Below, one piece after another: positions 43,236-51,761 of a DNA stretch of 64,000 nt. The stretch spans positions 31,340-95,339 of the forward strand of contig JAPPJZ010000009.1 of the NCBI GenBank assembly GCA_028874365.1, given 5' to 3'. A program made the position numbers and the translations under genes. The notes beneath the pieces were generated by a model. The model was not told the origin of the DNA and did not search any database. It worked only from the letters and a program-made list of their open reading frames with translations. Position 1 is the first letter of the stretch, and each line of letters opens with the position of its first letter. This DNA is from Chloroflexota bacterium. GTDB taxonomy: Bacteria; Chloroflexota; Dehalococcoidia; Bin125.

Positions 43236-45089
43236 ATGTCTGAGCGGAACTACTGGACCCGGATGCGCCGAAACCGGATGTCGCGGCGCGGATTGTTGAA
43301 GGCGAGCGCCCGCGCCGGCGTCGGCGCGGCGGGGCTGGCGCTCGTTGGTTGTGGCGACGATGACGACGACGCTCAGCCTGCCGCGGCCGAAGTGCAACAG
43401 CAGCAGCAACAAGAGCAACAGGCAGCCCAAGTCGAGCAGCAGGCTGAGCAACAGGCCATGCAGCAGCAGGCCCAAACTCAGACTGCGGAAGAGCAGCAGG
43501 CCCAGCAGCAAGCTGTCGCTCAGGCGCAGGCCCAGGCGGCCGACGGACCCAAACAAGGCGGCATCGTCAGGATCGTGATGTCCGACGGCGGTATCTTCGA
43601 CCCGGCGATCGTCATCCACGGCGGGACCTACGCCGGCGTCCATCAGATCTACGACTGGATCAACTATCTCGATGAGGGCTTTGTCATCACCTCCGGCATG
43701 GCAGAGCTTCCGGAGGTTGTGGACGAGCTGAACTTCATCTACTCGATCAAACCGAACGTCTATTGGCACGACAAGCCGCCCCTGGACGGACGCCAGTTCA
43801 CTGCCGAAGATGCGGTCTTCGGTCTCGAGCGCTTCGGTTTCGACAACCCAGAGTTCGTGTTCAAGGACCGGTTCTCGATCGTCGAGAAGTTTGAAGCGAC
43901 CGACCAACTGACGATGCACGTAGAAGCGGGTCAGGTCTTTTCGCCGATTCTGACGGCAATCGCCGAAGACAACATGCTGATGGTTTCCCGGGACGCAGTC
44001 GAGGCCTTTGGCGACGAGGGGCTGTCGACGGACTTCGAGGCGCAGATTGGCACCGGCGCATTCATGGGGCTCTCACGAGAGCCGGAGGTCGAACTCCGGC
44101 TGGAACGGCATCCCAACTACTACAAGGAGGGGCAACCGTACTTTGACGGTTACAAGGGCATTGCCCTGCCGGATGACGCGCTGCGCACGGCCGCCTTCGC
44201 CGACGGCCAGACCGATTTCCTCACGTACCAGTGGACCGGTTCGCAAACGAATCTCGAAGAGGCGCGTTCGGTGCTCGGTGAGGACGAAGTGGTTGGCGTC
44301 CAGAATCCGGTCACGTTTGGCATGGCCACGCACATCCACTGCGAAGTCGAGCCGTACACCGACCCACGTGTACGCACGGCTGTCCACCTGGCTGCCGACC
44401 GCGAACAACTCATCGCGCTTTCGCAGGGTTCGTTGGTGATTGGCGGACCGATCGCCGTGGCGATCCAGCCGTACGGCCGAACTGAAGATGAGCTGCGCCA
44501 GTTGCCCGGCTACCGTTCGGGCGATTTGCGCCAGGAAGACCTAGCCGAATCACGCAGAATGCTCGAGGCGGCCGGCGTCGATCTCGACGGCTTTCCGCCG
44601 ATGGACATCTGGGCGCCCAACGCGTCCGACTACGCCCAGGTGCTACAGCAGAACCTCGCCGAGGTCGGGATCAACATCGGAATCAACGAGCTAACGACGA
44701 CCGACGCGCTCGCTGCCCGTCAGAACCGTGAGTTCACCATGATCATGCTCGGCCAGCAAGGCGCGTCCGACCCGGATCTGCTGTACAACGACCTGCATAC
44801 CACGGGCGGTCAGAACTACGGCAATTTCTCCAACCCCGAGTTCGACGCCCTGGTTGAGAAGGGCCGCTCACTCTTCGATGTCGAAGAGCGCAAAGAGGTA
44901 TACGACGAAGCGCAGGATCGGTTGCTCAACGAGTGGAACCCACGTCTCTACTGGTCCTGGAGCAACGCGGTCGTCGCCTTCCGCCCCTACTTGAGAGGAT
45001 TCCGCCCGACGCCTGGTCCAACCGCTTCCAACGCCATTCTCTGGGGCATGTGGTTCGATCAGATCCCAGAGGGTGCCCAGGCGTTCTAA
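43236..45089 (+). CDS. Tat lipoprotein, ABC substrate-binding protein family 5 (module B, second)
   Basis: A 617-residue protein with RNYWTRMRRNRMSRRGLL, lipobox C39, Asp run, Gln-rich linker (about 46-102), then the family 5 domain from about residue 104 (GPKQGGIVRIVMSDGG, TAEDAVFGLERFG, DPRVRTAVHLAADRE). It is close to the preceding paralog and has its own promoter and leader hairpin, so the two could be expressed at different levels. A hairpin (45102-45118) separates it from the permease genes. Confidence 0.9.
   Translation: MSERNYWTRMRRNRMSRRGLLKASARAGVGAAGLALVGCGDDDDDAQPAAAEVQQQQQQEQQAAQVEQQAEQQAMQQQAQTQTAEEQQAQQQAVAQAQAQAADGPKQGGIVRIVMSDGGIFDPAIVIHGGTYAGVHQIYDWINYLDEGFVITSGMAELPEVVDELNFIYSIKPNVYWHDKPPLDGRQFTAEDAVFGLERFGFDNPEFVFKDRFSIVEKFEATDQLTMHVEAGQVFSPILTAIAEDNMLMVSRDAVEAFGDEGLSTDFEAQIGTGAFMGLSREPEVELRLERHPNYYKEGQPYFDGYKGIALPDDALRTAAFADGQTDFLTYQWTGSQTNLEEARSVLGEDEVVGVQNPVTFGMATHIHCEVEPYTDPRVRTAVHLAADREQLIALSQGSLVIGGPIAVAIQPYGRTEDELRQLPGYRSGDLRQEDLAESRRMLEAAGVDLDGFPPMDIWAPNASDYAQVLQQNLAEVGINIGINELTTTDALAARQNREFTMIMLGQQGASDPDLLYNDLHTTGGQNYGNFSNPEFDALVEKGRSLFDVEERKEVYDEAQDRLLNEWNPRLYWSWSNAVVAFRPYLRGFRPTPGPTASNAILWGMWFDQIPEGAQAF
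43371..43541 (+). repeat. Gln-rich linker tract (module B second binding protein)
   Basis: Codons 46-102, rich in Gln, Ala and Glu with Gln runs up to six. The EQQAEQQAMQQ stretch is repeated in the first binding protein of the module. Confidence 0.8.
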
Positions 45090-45101
45090 CTTTCCGCCAG
45101 A

Positions 45102-45118
45102 TCGCCAGTGTTTGGCGA
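45102..45118 (+). promoter_or_regulatory. Hairpin between binding protein and permease (module B)
   Basis: A perfect 6-bp stem (TCGCCA/TGGCGA) with loop GTGTT, 13 bases after the binding-protein stop. Such junction structures often raise binding-protein messenger levels relative to the permease. Confidence 0.45.
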
Positions 45119-45182
45119 GCCTGAGCCTGGCCGAGACCAGGGTCATGGCAGGTAGAATCCGCGTCCGGACGAACAGCGAGCG

Positions 45183-46139
45183 ATGCGCAACTACATCTTT
45201 CGTCGCCTGATGCTCCTGCCGATCACGGTAATCCTGCTGTCGATCTTCGTCTTCGGCTTGATTCGGCTGGTGCCGGGATCAGTCATTGACGCGCGCCTGG
45301 CGGCTGGTTTCCCCGGCACCGCCAACGCGGATGATCGCGCCAAGCTGGAAGCGCACTTCGGCCTCGACAAACCGGTCCACGAGCAATACGTCACCTGGAT
45401 CGGACAGGTGTTTAGCGGCGACTTCGGAACCTCGTGGTTGACCAAGGAAGACATCCTCGACAACTTCCGCCGGCGGATGCCGGTGACGGTTGAGCTACTC
45501 GTTCTGACTTTGCTCATCTACATCCCGCTCGGTATTGGAACGGGGGTGTGGTCGGCGGTACGCCAAAACCGGACGGATGACTACAGTATTCGCTTCGTTA
45601 CGATTCTCTTCCTCGCGATTCCCAATTTCTGGCTAGCCACGCTGGTGATCGTTGTTCCGCTCGTGCTCTGGGGGTATGCGCCTCCGGTTCCCTATGTCCA
45701 GCTCTGGGAGGAACCGGACACAAACTTAGTGCAGATGATTGTGCCCGCCGCGATTGCGGCGTTGGCGGGTGCGGCCGTGCTTGGCCGCGTCGCGCGCTCC
45801 GAGATGCTTGAGGTCTTGCGCCAGGACTATGTGCGCACCGCCTATGCGAAGGGCTTGTCCGGCTATGTCGTGGTCCTGCGGCACGCCTTGCGCAACGCGA
45901 TGATTCCACTGATCACCCTGATCGGCCTGGTCTTCGCCAACGGCGTCGCCGGAGCGGTGATCGTGGAGCAGATCTTCGCCATCCCAGGCATGGGGCGTTA
46001 TCTGGTGCAATCGCTGCTCAACAACGACCTGCCCGTAGTCCAGGTCTGGATGTTGATCTTCGGAGCGGCGTTCATCATGGTCAACCTCCTCGTTGACCTG
46101 AGCTACGGCATGTTTGATCCAAGGATTCGGTTCCAGTGA
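45183..46139 (+). CDS. ABC importer permease, DppB type (module B)
   Basis: A 318-residue permease with an N-terminal helix, extracytoplasmic loop and the docking loop RTAYAKGLSGYVVVLRHALRNAMIP. Its end YGMFDPRIRFQ is the usual DppB tail. The gene starts 93 bases after the second binding protein and overlaps the DppC gene by four bases (GTGA). TAGAAT upstream at about 45153 may be a secondary -10 box. The substrate is unknown. Confidence 0.9.
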   Translation: MRNYIFRRLMLLPITVILLSIFVFGLIRLVPGSVIDARLAAGFPGTANADDRAKLEAHFGLDKPVHEQYVTWIGQVFSGDFGTSWLTKEDILDNFRRRMPVTVELLVLTLLIYIPLGIGTGVWSAVRQNRTDDYSIRFVTILFLAIPNFWLATLVIVVPLVLWGYAPPVPYVQLWEEPDTNLVQMIVPAAIAALAGAAVLGRVARSEMLEVLRQDYVRTAYAKGLSGYVVVLRHALRNAMIPLITLIGLVFANGVAGAVIVEQIFAIPGMGRYLVQSLLNNDLPVVQVWMLIFGAAFIMVNLLVDLSYGMFDPRIRFQ

Positions 46140-47026
46140 GCACCGCAGAGCCTGGCTCGGTTGTCTTTGACGTATACGGGATTCCCGAGAAACCCCCATT
46201 GGGCGTCCGCGCGCGCCGGCTCCTGCGCCAACATCCACTCGGCGCATTCGGGTTCCTGATCGTCCTGATCGTGATTTTCCTCGCCGCCGTTGGACCGCTC
46301 ATCGCCGGTGATGCCGAGTCCATTTCCGCCGATATCCTGGTCGGCCCCAGCGGAGAGCACTGGTTCGGCACTGATCGGCTCGGACGGGATTATCTGGCAC
46401 GGGTGATCGCCGGTGCCAGGCTTTCGATGTCGCTGGCCCTGGGCGCCATGGCGATTGGCGTTGGCGCTGCCCTGGTTCTGGGCATGGTCTCGGCCTACGC
46501 GAAGGGCGCGGTCGACCTGTTCTTGCAGCGGATCATCGACATGCTGCTCGCCTTCCCGGGGCTGGTACTGCTGCTCCTGTTGTCTCAGGTCATTGGGCGC
46601 GGCTGGCAATCCGTGGCGCTGGGCATGGGAATTCTCTTCGCGGTGAGCATGGTCCGTATCGTGCGCGCCAGCACCCTCGCCACTCTGGCTGAGCAGTATG
46701 TCGAAGCCGCTCAGTTGATTGGCGCGTCGCCGTACCGCATCCTCTGGCGGCACGTGCTGCCCAACATGGGACCGCCGCTCCTGATCTATGTGACCGCCAT
46801 CCTCGGCGGCGCGATTCTGTTCGAGGGTGCGCTGTCATTCCTCGGTCTCGGCGTCCCACCGCCAGATCCGTCCTGGGGGCGCATGCTGACCGAGGCCCGC
46901 ACCAACTGGAAGCACCCGCACCTGAGCATCTTCCCCGGTGTCGCCATGACGATCGCTGTGCTCGGTTTCAACCTGGTTGGCGACTCGGTCCGCGATATCT
47001 TCGATCCACGTCTGCGCGGCGCCTAG
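46136..47026 (+). CDS. ABC importer permease, DppC type (module B)
   Basis: A 296-residue permease starting at GTG within the stop of the DppB gene. It has an N-terminal segment with PPLGVRARRLLRQHPLG, a membrane core with GTDRLGRDYLARVIAGAR, and the docking loop EAAQLIGASPYRILWRHVLPN. The stop overlaps the stop of the convergent CaiB gene by a few bases. No ATPase follows. Confidence 0.9.
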   Translation: MSTAEPGSVVFDVYGIPEKPPLGVRARRLLRQHPLGAFGFLIVLIVIFLAAVGPLIAGDAESISADILVGPSGEHWFGTDRLGRDYLARVIAGARLSMSLALGAMAIGVGAALVLGMVSAYAKGAVDLFLQRIIDMLLAFPGLVLLLLLSQVIGRGWQSVALGMGILFAVSMVRIVRASTLATLAEQYVEAAQLIGASPYRILWRHVLPNMGPPLLIYVTAILGGAILFEGALSFLGLGVPPPDPSWGRMLTEARTNWKHPHLSIFPGVAMTIAVLGFNLVGDSVRDIFDPRLRGA

Positions 47027-48288
47027 GTCAGTTCTTCCGCGATCGCGCCGTTCTGGATCAGTTTCTCGATGGCTGCATCGTCGTAGCCAAGCTCGCCCAT
47101 CACATCGCGCAGATGCTCGCCGAACGCAGGGGTGTGTTCAGCCGCTCGGTACCCGTCTCGGCTGAACTTGAGCGGGGCCTGTGGCATCAGCACGGGACCA
47201 ACGGCCGGGTGGTCGAAGCTGTGTACGTAGTCGTTGGCGCGCGCATGCTCGCTGAGCAGCGCCTCTTCCAGCGAACTCAGCAGTGCGCAGGGCACGCCCG
47301 CGGCTTGCATTCGTTCACGCAGTGCTTCGCCGTCGTGCTGCAACGCGATCTCGCGGATCCGCTGTCGGAGCGAAGCGAAGTGTTCGCGAGGGTCGTCGGG
47401 CATCTCCCAGTCCGGGTCGTGCGCGCTCGGGTCTTCGATTCCAATGACTTCCAGCAGTCGTTTGAAGGCCAACTGTCCAGCGCCAAGCGTGATCCAGCGT
47501 CCGTCGCGTGTCTCGTACAAGCCGCCGACGATCAGCGCCGTCTGTTCGCGTCGTCTCTGTGAGGCGAGCTTCGGATGTGGACGTTCGCTCTCCATCCAGC
47601 TGGCGAACTCCCGCTTCCACCCGTCGACAGCGTCGAACAGGTTGGCCGTCGCCGTCTGCAGCGACAGCCCTGCCTGATACAGCGACGTGCGGACATGCTG
47701 CCCTTTGCCCGTGAACTGGCGCCGATACAGCGCGCCGGCAATGCCAAAGGAGAGCAGCGTGCCGGCATGGAAATCACATAGGTAGGCGTCGAGCACGCGC
47801 GGCTCATCGCCGTCGAAGTTGGCGGTGGACATCGCAAGACCTGATGCGGCGGCAGCCTGGAAGTCGGCACCGAGGTGCATCCCGTAGGGACCTTCTTCGC
47901 CCATGGCGGCGATCTCGGCCACGATGATCCGTTCGTTCTCGGCGCTGAGCGATTCATAGTCGAGGCCCAGACGTTGCAGGGCGCCCGGCCGCATGTTGGA
48001 GATGATGACGTCGCTGCGCACCGCGAGGTCATGGACGATCGCGAGGCCGTCAGGATGGCGAAGGTTGATGGGTACTCCGCGCTTGCCTCGCGCTTTGATG
48101 ATGTAGTGCCGACCCTCGCCACGGACAATTGTGCTGTTCCATCGGGTGGCGTCGCCTGTCGTCGGTTCGATCTTGATCACGTCGGCGCCACCGTGAGCGA
48201 GCAGCTCGCCAGCATACGGCCCGGCGACGAACAGCCCGAATTCGAGCACCCGCACGCCGGCGAAAATGCCGTCCGATCCATCGTCCAT
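47023..48288 (-). CDS. CaiB/BaiF family CoA-transferase
   Basis: A 421-residue family III CoA-transferase with FAGVRVLEFGLFVAGPYAG, AHGGADVIKIEPTTGD and the catalytic Asp D172 in YLCDFHAGTLLS. The C-terminal part has the swivel domain typical of formyl-CoA and carnitine CoA-transferases. ATG 48288 is used (GAGG seven bases before it); TTG six codons upstream is possible but less likely. It is divergent from the sulfatase gene. The carboxylic substrate cannot be told. Confidence 0.9.
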   Translation of the reverse strand: MDDGSDGIFAGVRVLEFGLFVAGPYAGELLAHGGADVIKIEPTTGDATRWNSTIVRGEGRHYIIKARGKRGVPINLRHPDGLAIVHDLAVRSDVIISNMRPGALQRLGLDYESLSAENERIIVAEIAAMGEEGPYGMHLGADFQAAAASGLAMSTANFDGDEPRVLDAYLCDFHAGTLLSFGIAGALYRRQFTGKGQHVRTSLYQAGLSLQTATANLFDAVDGWKREFASWMESERPHPKLASQRRREQTALIVGGLYETRDGRWITLGAGQLAFKRLLEVIGIEDPSAHDPDWEMPDDPREHFASLRQRIREIALQHDGEALRERMQAAGVPCALLSSLEEALLSEHARANDYVHSFDHPAVGPVLMPQAPLKFSRDGYRAAEHTPAFGEHLRDVMGELGYDDAAIEKLIQNGAIAEELT

Positions 48289-48432
48289 GGCCGCCCTCTT
48301 CGACAACTCCCGTCGCAGGTCCGGGTGCTACGCGAAGCCTACCGCTGTGACCGCTCAACGCATCAACCGGGGCTGATCCCTCACTATCTTGAGTGGCGAG
48401 CGTCAACGTAGGTTGCAGACCAGGGAATGTCG

Positions 48433-50709
48433 ATGAGTCAGCAAGAAGAATTCGGTGGCGTGATCGGACGGACGTTCCGTGAGTCGGAGCCGTGGTGGCC
48501 GGCGCTGCCGACGGCGCCACAGGACCGGCCCAACGTGGTCATCATCCTGTTTGACGACACCGGCTTCTCGCATCTGGGTTGTTACGGCTCGACGATCGCG
48601 ACGCCGAACATCGACCGGCTGGCGGCCAATGGCCTGCGTTTCACCAACTTCCACGTCACCGCACTCTGTTCTCCGACGCGGGCCTCGCTGCTGACGGGAC
48701 GCAATCACCACGCGGTCGGGATGCGTTCGATCGCGAGCTACGACCCGGGCTACCCGAACATGCGCGGTGCGGTTAGCCGCAACGCCGCGACGATGGCCGA
48801 GATGCTACGCAACGAGAACTACGCCACCTTCGCGGTGGGCAAGTGGCATCTGAATCCGTCCGAGACCTGCTCTCAGGCCGGACCCTTCCACGACTGGCCG
48901 CTGCAGCGCGGATTCGATCGCTACTACGGTTTCCTCTCGGGCGAGACCGACCAGTTCTATCCCGATCTCTGCTACGACAACCACCTGATCGATCCTCCGC
49001 GGACTCCGGAAGAGGGCTACCACTTCACCGAGGACATCGTCGACCAGGCGACCGGATTCCTGCGCGATCATCAGTCGGTCTATCCGGGTCAGCCGTTCTT
49101 TCTCTACTTCGCGCTGGGCGCGACGCACTCGCCGCACCAGGCGCCGGCCGAGTACATCGAGCGCTACCGGGATCAGTTCGACCAGGGCTGGGACGAGGTG
49201 CGCAAGGAGTGGTTCGCGCGACAGCTGGAGCTGGGCGTGATTCCTGAGGGGACTGAGCTCGCGCCGCGCAATGCCGGAGTCAAGCCCTGGGACGATTTCT
49301 CGCCCAACATGAAGCGCTTTCTCGCCGCGTTCCAGGAGGCCTTTGCCGGTTTCCTAACGCACACCGACGAACACATTGGCCGTCTGATCTCGTATCTCGA
49401 CGACTCGGGCCAGCTCGACAACACGATCCTCATGCTGATGGCCGACAACGGCGCCAGCCAGGAGGGCGGACCGCAGGGAGTCTCCGACACGGCGCGCTAC
49501 GGTCAGCCGTTGCTCGACGATGTCGACGAGGCGCAGTCGCGGCTGCACGAGATCGGCGGTCCGCGCAGCTCGCCCAATTATCCCTGGGGCTGGGCCCAGG
49601 CTGGCAACACGCCGCTCAAGTGGTACAAGCAGAACACGCACGGCGGCGGCGTTCGGGTCCCGCTGATCGTCCACTGGCCCGACCGGATCAAAGACACCGG
49701 GAGCTTCCGCCGCCAGTTCCATCACGTCAGCGACGTGCTGCCCACGGTGCTCGAGTCCGTCCAGGCGACCGCGCCGGAGGAATACGCCGGACATCGTCAG
49801 ATGCCGGTCAGCGGCACTAGCTTCGCCTACGCCTTCGACGACCCCAACGCCGACACGGTCAAGGAGGCGCAGTACTTCGAGATGCTGGGCCACCGCGGCA
49901 TCTGGGTCGACGGCTGGAAGGCCGTCACGCGACACCAAAAGAACGATCCTTGGGGCGACGACGAGTGGGAGTTGTACCACGTCGCCGAGGACTTCTCCGA
50001 GTCCAACAACCTGGCCGCCGAGAATCCTGAGAAGCTGCGGGAACTGATCGATCGTTGGTGGGTCGAAGCCGGCCGCTACGGAGTCCTGCCGCTCGACGAT
50101 CGCAGCTTCCAGCTCGGCGGGCCGACGCAGCGACCGGGCGGTCCGCACAACGGGCTCAAGTACCGCTACACGCCGCCGGTCTCGCATCTACCCGGAGAGA
50201 TCGCGCCGGCGATCGGCATGGGTTCGTGGACGCTTGAGGCGGACATCGAGCGTGACGGACTCGGAGATGGGGTGATCTTCGCCCGTGGATCGGTCATGGG
50301 CGGGATCAGCTTCTATATCAAGGACAACCGCCTGCGAGTCGACTACAACGCCTTCACCGAGGTCACGCAGATTGCGTCGGAGATCGAGGTGCCCGACGGT
50401 CGCTGCACGATTGGCATGAGCATGGACGGCGAAGCGCCCTCGGCGCCGGGGCACGTCACGATCCGTCTCAATGGAGAGCGAGTCGCAGAGGGTGATATCC
50501 CGTTCCTCGTACGGGGTGGATTCGGCGGTCGAGGCGGCGCGGATATTGGTTCCGACCGCAAGTCGCCGGTGACCGCCTCCTACGAAGCGCCGTTCGAGTT
50601 CGACGGCACGATCCACGAACTGACGCTTGAAGTGACGCCGTACCCGAAGTCGGGCGCCGCCTACGAGGCAGCGCGAAATGCCTTCAAGCTGCTGATGGCT
50701 CAGCAGTAG
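48433..50709 (+). CDS. Arylsulfatase, large PAS type, copy 1
   Basis: A 758-residue sulfatase. The formylglycine precursor is C79 in CSPTRASLLTGRN; calcium ligands start with DD (D41, D42) in FDDTGFSHLG and later MADNGAS. The C-terminal third (about 590-730) is a beta-sandwich domain also found in Pseudomonas arylsulfatase. It cleaves sulfate esters. ATG 48433 is chosen, since GGGA lies six bases before it, while the ATG two codons upstream has no spacer. No signal peptide is visible, so it is probably cytosolic. The enzyme that makes formylglycine is encoded 163 bases downstream. Confidence 0.9.
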   Translation: MSQQEEFGGVIGRTFRESEPWWPALPTAPQDRPNVVIILFDDTGFSHLGCYGSTIATPNIDRLAANGLRFTNFHVTALCSPTRASLLTGRNHHAVGMRSIASYDPGYPNMRGAVSRNAATMAEMLRNENYATFAVGKWHLNPSETCSQAGPFHDWPLQRGFDRYYGFLSGETDQFYPDLCYDNHLIDPPRTPEEGYHFTEDIVDQATGFLRDHQSVYPGQPFFLYFALGATHSPHQAPAEYIERYRDQFDQGWDEVRKEWFARQLELGVIPEGTELAPRNAGVKPWDDFSPNMKRFLAAFQEAFAGFLTHTDEHIGRLISYLDDSGQLDNTILMLMADNGASQEGGPQGVSDTARYGQPLLDDVDEAQSRLHEIGGPRSSPNYPWGWAQAGNTPLKWYKQNTHGGGVRVPLIVHWPDRIKDTGSFRRQFHHVSDVLPTVLESVQATAPEEYAGHRQMPVSGTSFAYAFDDPNADTVKEAQYFEMLGHRGIWVDGWKAVTRHQKNDPWGDDEWELYHVAEDFSESNNLAAENPEKLRELIDRWWVEAGRYGVLPLDDRSFQLGGPTQRPGGPHNGLKYRYTPPVSHLPGEIAPAIGMGSWTLEADIERDGLGDGVIFARGSVMGGISFYIKDNRLRVDYNAFTEVTQIASEIEVPDGRCTIGMSMDGEAPSAPGHVTIRLNGERVAEGDIPFLVRGGFGGRGGADIGSDRKSPVTASYEAPFEFDGTIHELTLEVTPYPKSGAAYEAARNAFKLLMAQQ

Positions 50710-50765
50710 GTTGATTGGCACAGCTGACGCCATGACGGACTGCTGTGGAGCATCGCGGGCTTATT

Positions 50766-50860
50766 CTCCCCGCCCTCAGGGGGGAGATGCCGAGGGCGTT
50801 GGAGCGCACGCGAGGGAGCCCCTCCGCCCCTTCGGGGCACCTCCCCCTCAGAGGGGGAGG
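50766..50860. repeat. Palindrome-rich intergenic element
   Basis: Three hairpins in a row: CTCCCC/GGGGAG (50766-50786), GCCCC/GGGGC (50826-50838) and CCTCCCCCT/AGGGGGAGG (50840-50860), separated by a GC-rich spacer. A part (GGGGAGATGCCGA, 50781-50793) is repeated at 20843-20855. This looks like a dispersed REP-like element. It sits between sulfatase 1 and the formylglycine-generating enzyme and could affect their relative expression. Confidence 0.55.
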
Positions 50861-50872
50861 GAAGAATTGGGG

Positions 50873-51715
50873 ATGGCAAGCATTCCCAGCGGGACGTTCG
50901 TTATGGGAGCGGTCGACGATCTTGCCTATCCCGGAGACGGGGAAGGGCCGTTGCGCGAGATCGAGCTGTCGGCTTACGAGATTGACGCTTGCGCCGTCTC
51001 CAACTCCGACTTTGCGGCCTTCGTCGATGCGACGGGCTACCGAACGGAGTCCGAATTGATCGGCTGGTCGTTCGTCTTTGCGGGGTTGCTGCCGGATGAT
51101 TTTCCGCCGACTCAAGGCGCCGCCGATGCTCCCTGGTGGCGGGCGGTTGAAGGGGCCGGCTGGCGGCATCCGGAAGGGCCGGATTCAGGCATTGACGATC
51201 GGCTTAGTCATCCGGTCGTGCACGTCAGCTGGAACGACGCGGTGGCGTTTGCGGAGTGGGCCGGTAAGTCATTGCCGAGCGAGGCTCAATGGGAGCATGC
51301 TGCCCGAGGCGGGCTCGAATCGCAGCCCTATCCCTGGGGCGACGAGCTGACGCCGGGCGGCGAGCACCGGATGAACGTCTGGCAGGGCGTGTTTCCAGCG
51401 GAGAACTGGAACGAGGACGGCTGGTACGCGACTTGCCCCGTTGACGAGTACTCGCCCAACGGATTCGGCCTGTTCAACACGACCGGCAACGTCTGGGAAT
51501 GGTGCAGCGACTGGTTCGATGTGTTCCACGATCCTGCACTGCGCGTCAATCCGCTGGGGCCGCCGGACGGCGACCTGAAGGTGCTCAAGGGCGGCAGTTT
51601 CATGTGTCATGAGAGCTACTGTCTGCGCTATCGGACCGCCGCCCGGCAGGGGCTGACCCCGGACAGCGCCACGAGCAACACCGGATTCCGCTGCGTCCGG
51701 GCGCTGGGCCGATAG
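50873..51715 (+). CDS. Formylglycine-generating enzyme (sulfatase activator)
   Basis: A 280-residue FGE/SUMF1 protein that oxidises the sulfatase CxPxR cysteine to formylglycine using oxygen and copper. The active-site cysteine pair is C245 and C250 in GGSFMCHESYCLRYR, matching the paired cysteines of human FGE, and the chain ends with the NTGFRCVRAL signature. ATG 50873 was chosen; the open frame upstream runs through the palindromic element and is not coding. It lies between two sulfatase genes on the same strand and would serve all three. It depends on oxygen, so the cell is aerobic. Confidence 0.9.
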   Translation: MASIPSGTFVMGAVDDLAYPGDGEGPLREIELSAYEIDACAVSNSDFAAFVDATGYRTESELIGWSFVFAGLLPDDFPPTQGAADAPWWRAVEGAGWRHPEGPDSGIDDRLSHPVVHVSWNDAVAFAEWAGKSLPSEAQWEHAARGGLESQPYPWGDELTPGGEHRMNVWQGVFPAENWNEDGWYATCPVDEYSPNGFGLFNTTGNVWEWCSDWFDVFHDPALRVNPLGPPDGDLKVLKGGSFMCHESYCLRYRTAARQGLTPDSATSNTGFRCVRALGR

Positions 51716-51761
51716 CCTTCGGTCACTGTCTGGATGCACCGACAACGAGCGGAGGATGCAG

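Noticed and set aside
50711..50872. N-terminal extension of the FGE frame
   Set aside because: The stretch is translation of the palindromic element. FGE homology begins after ATG 50873.
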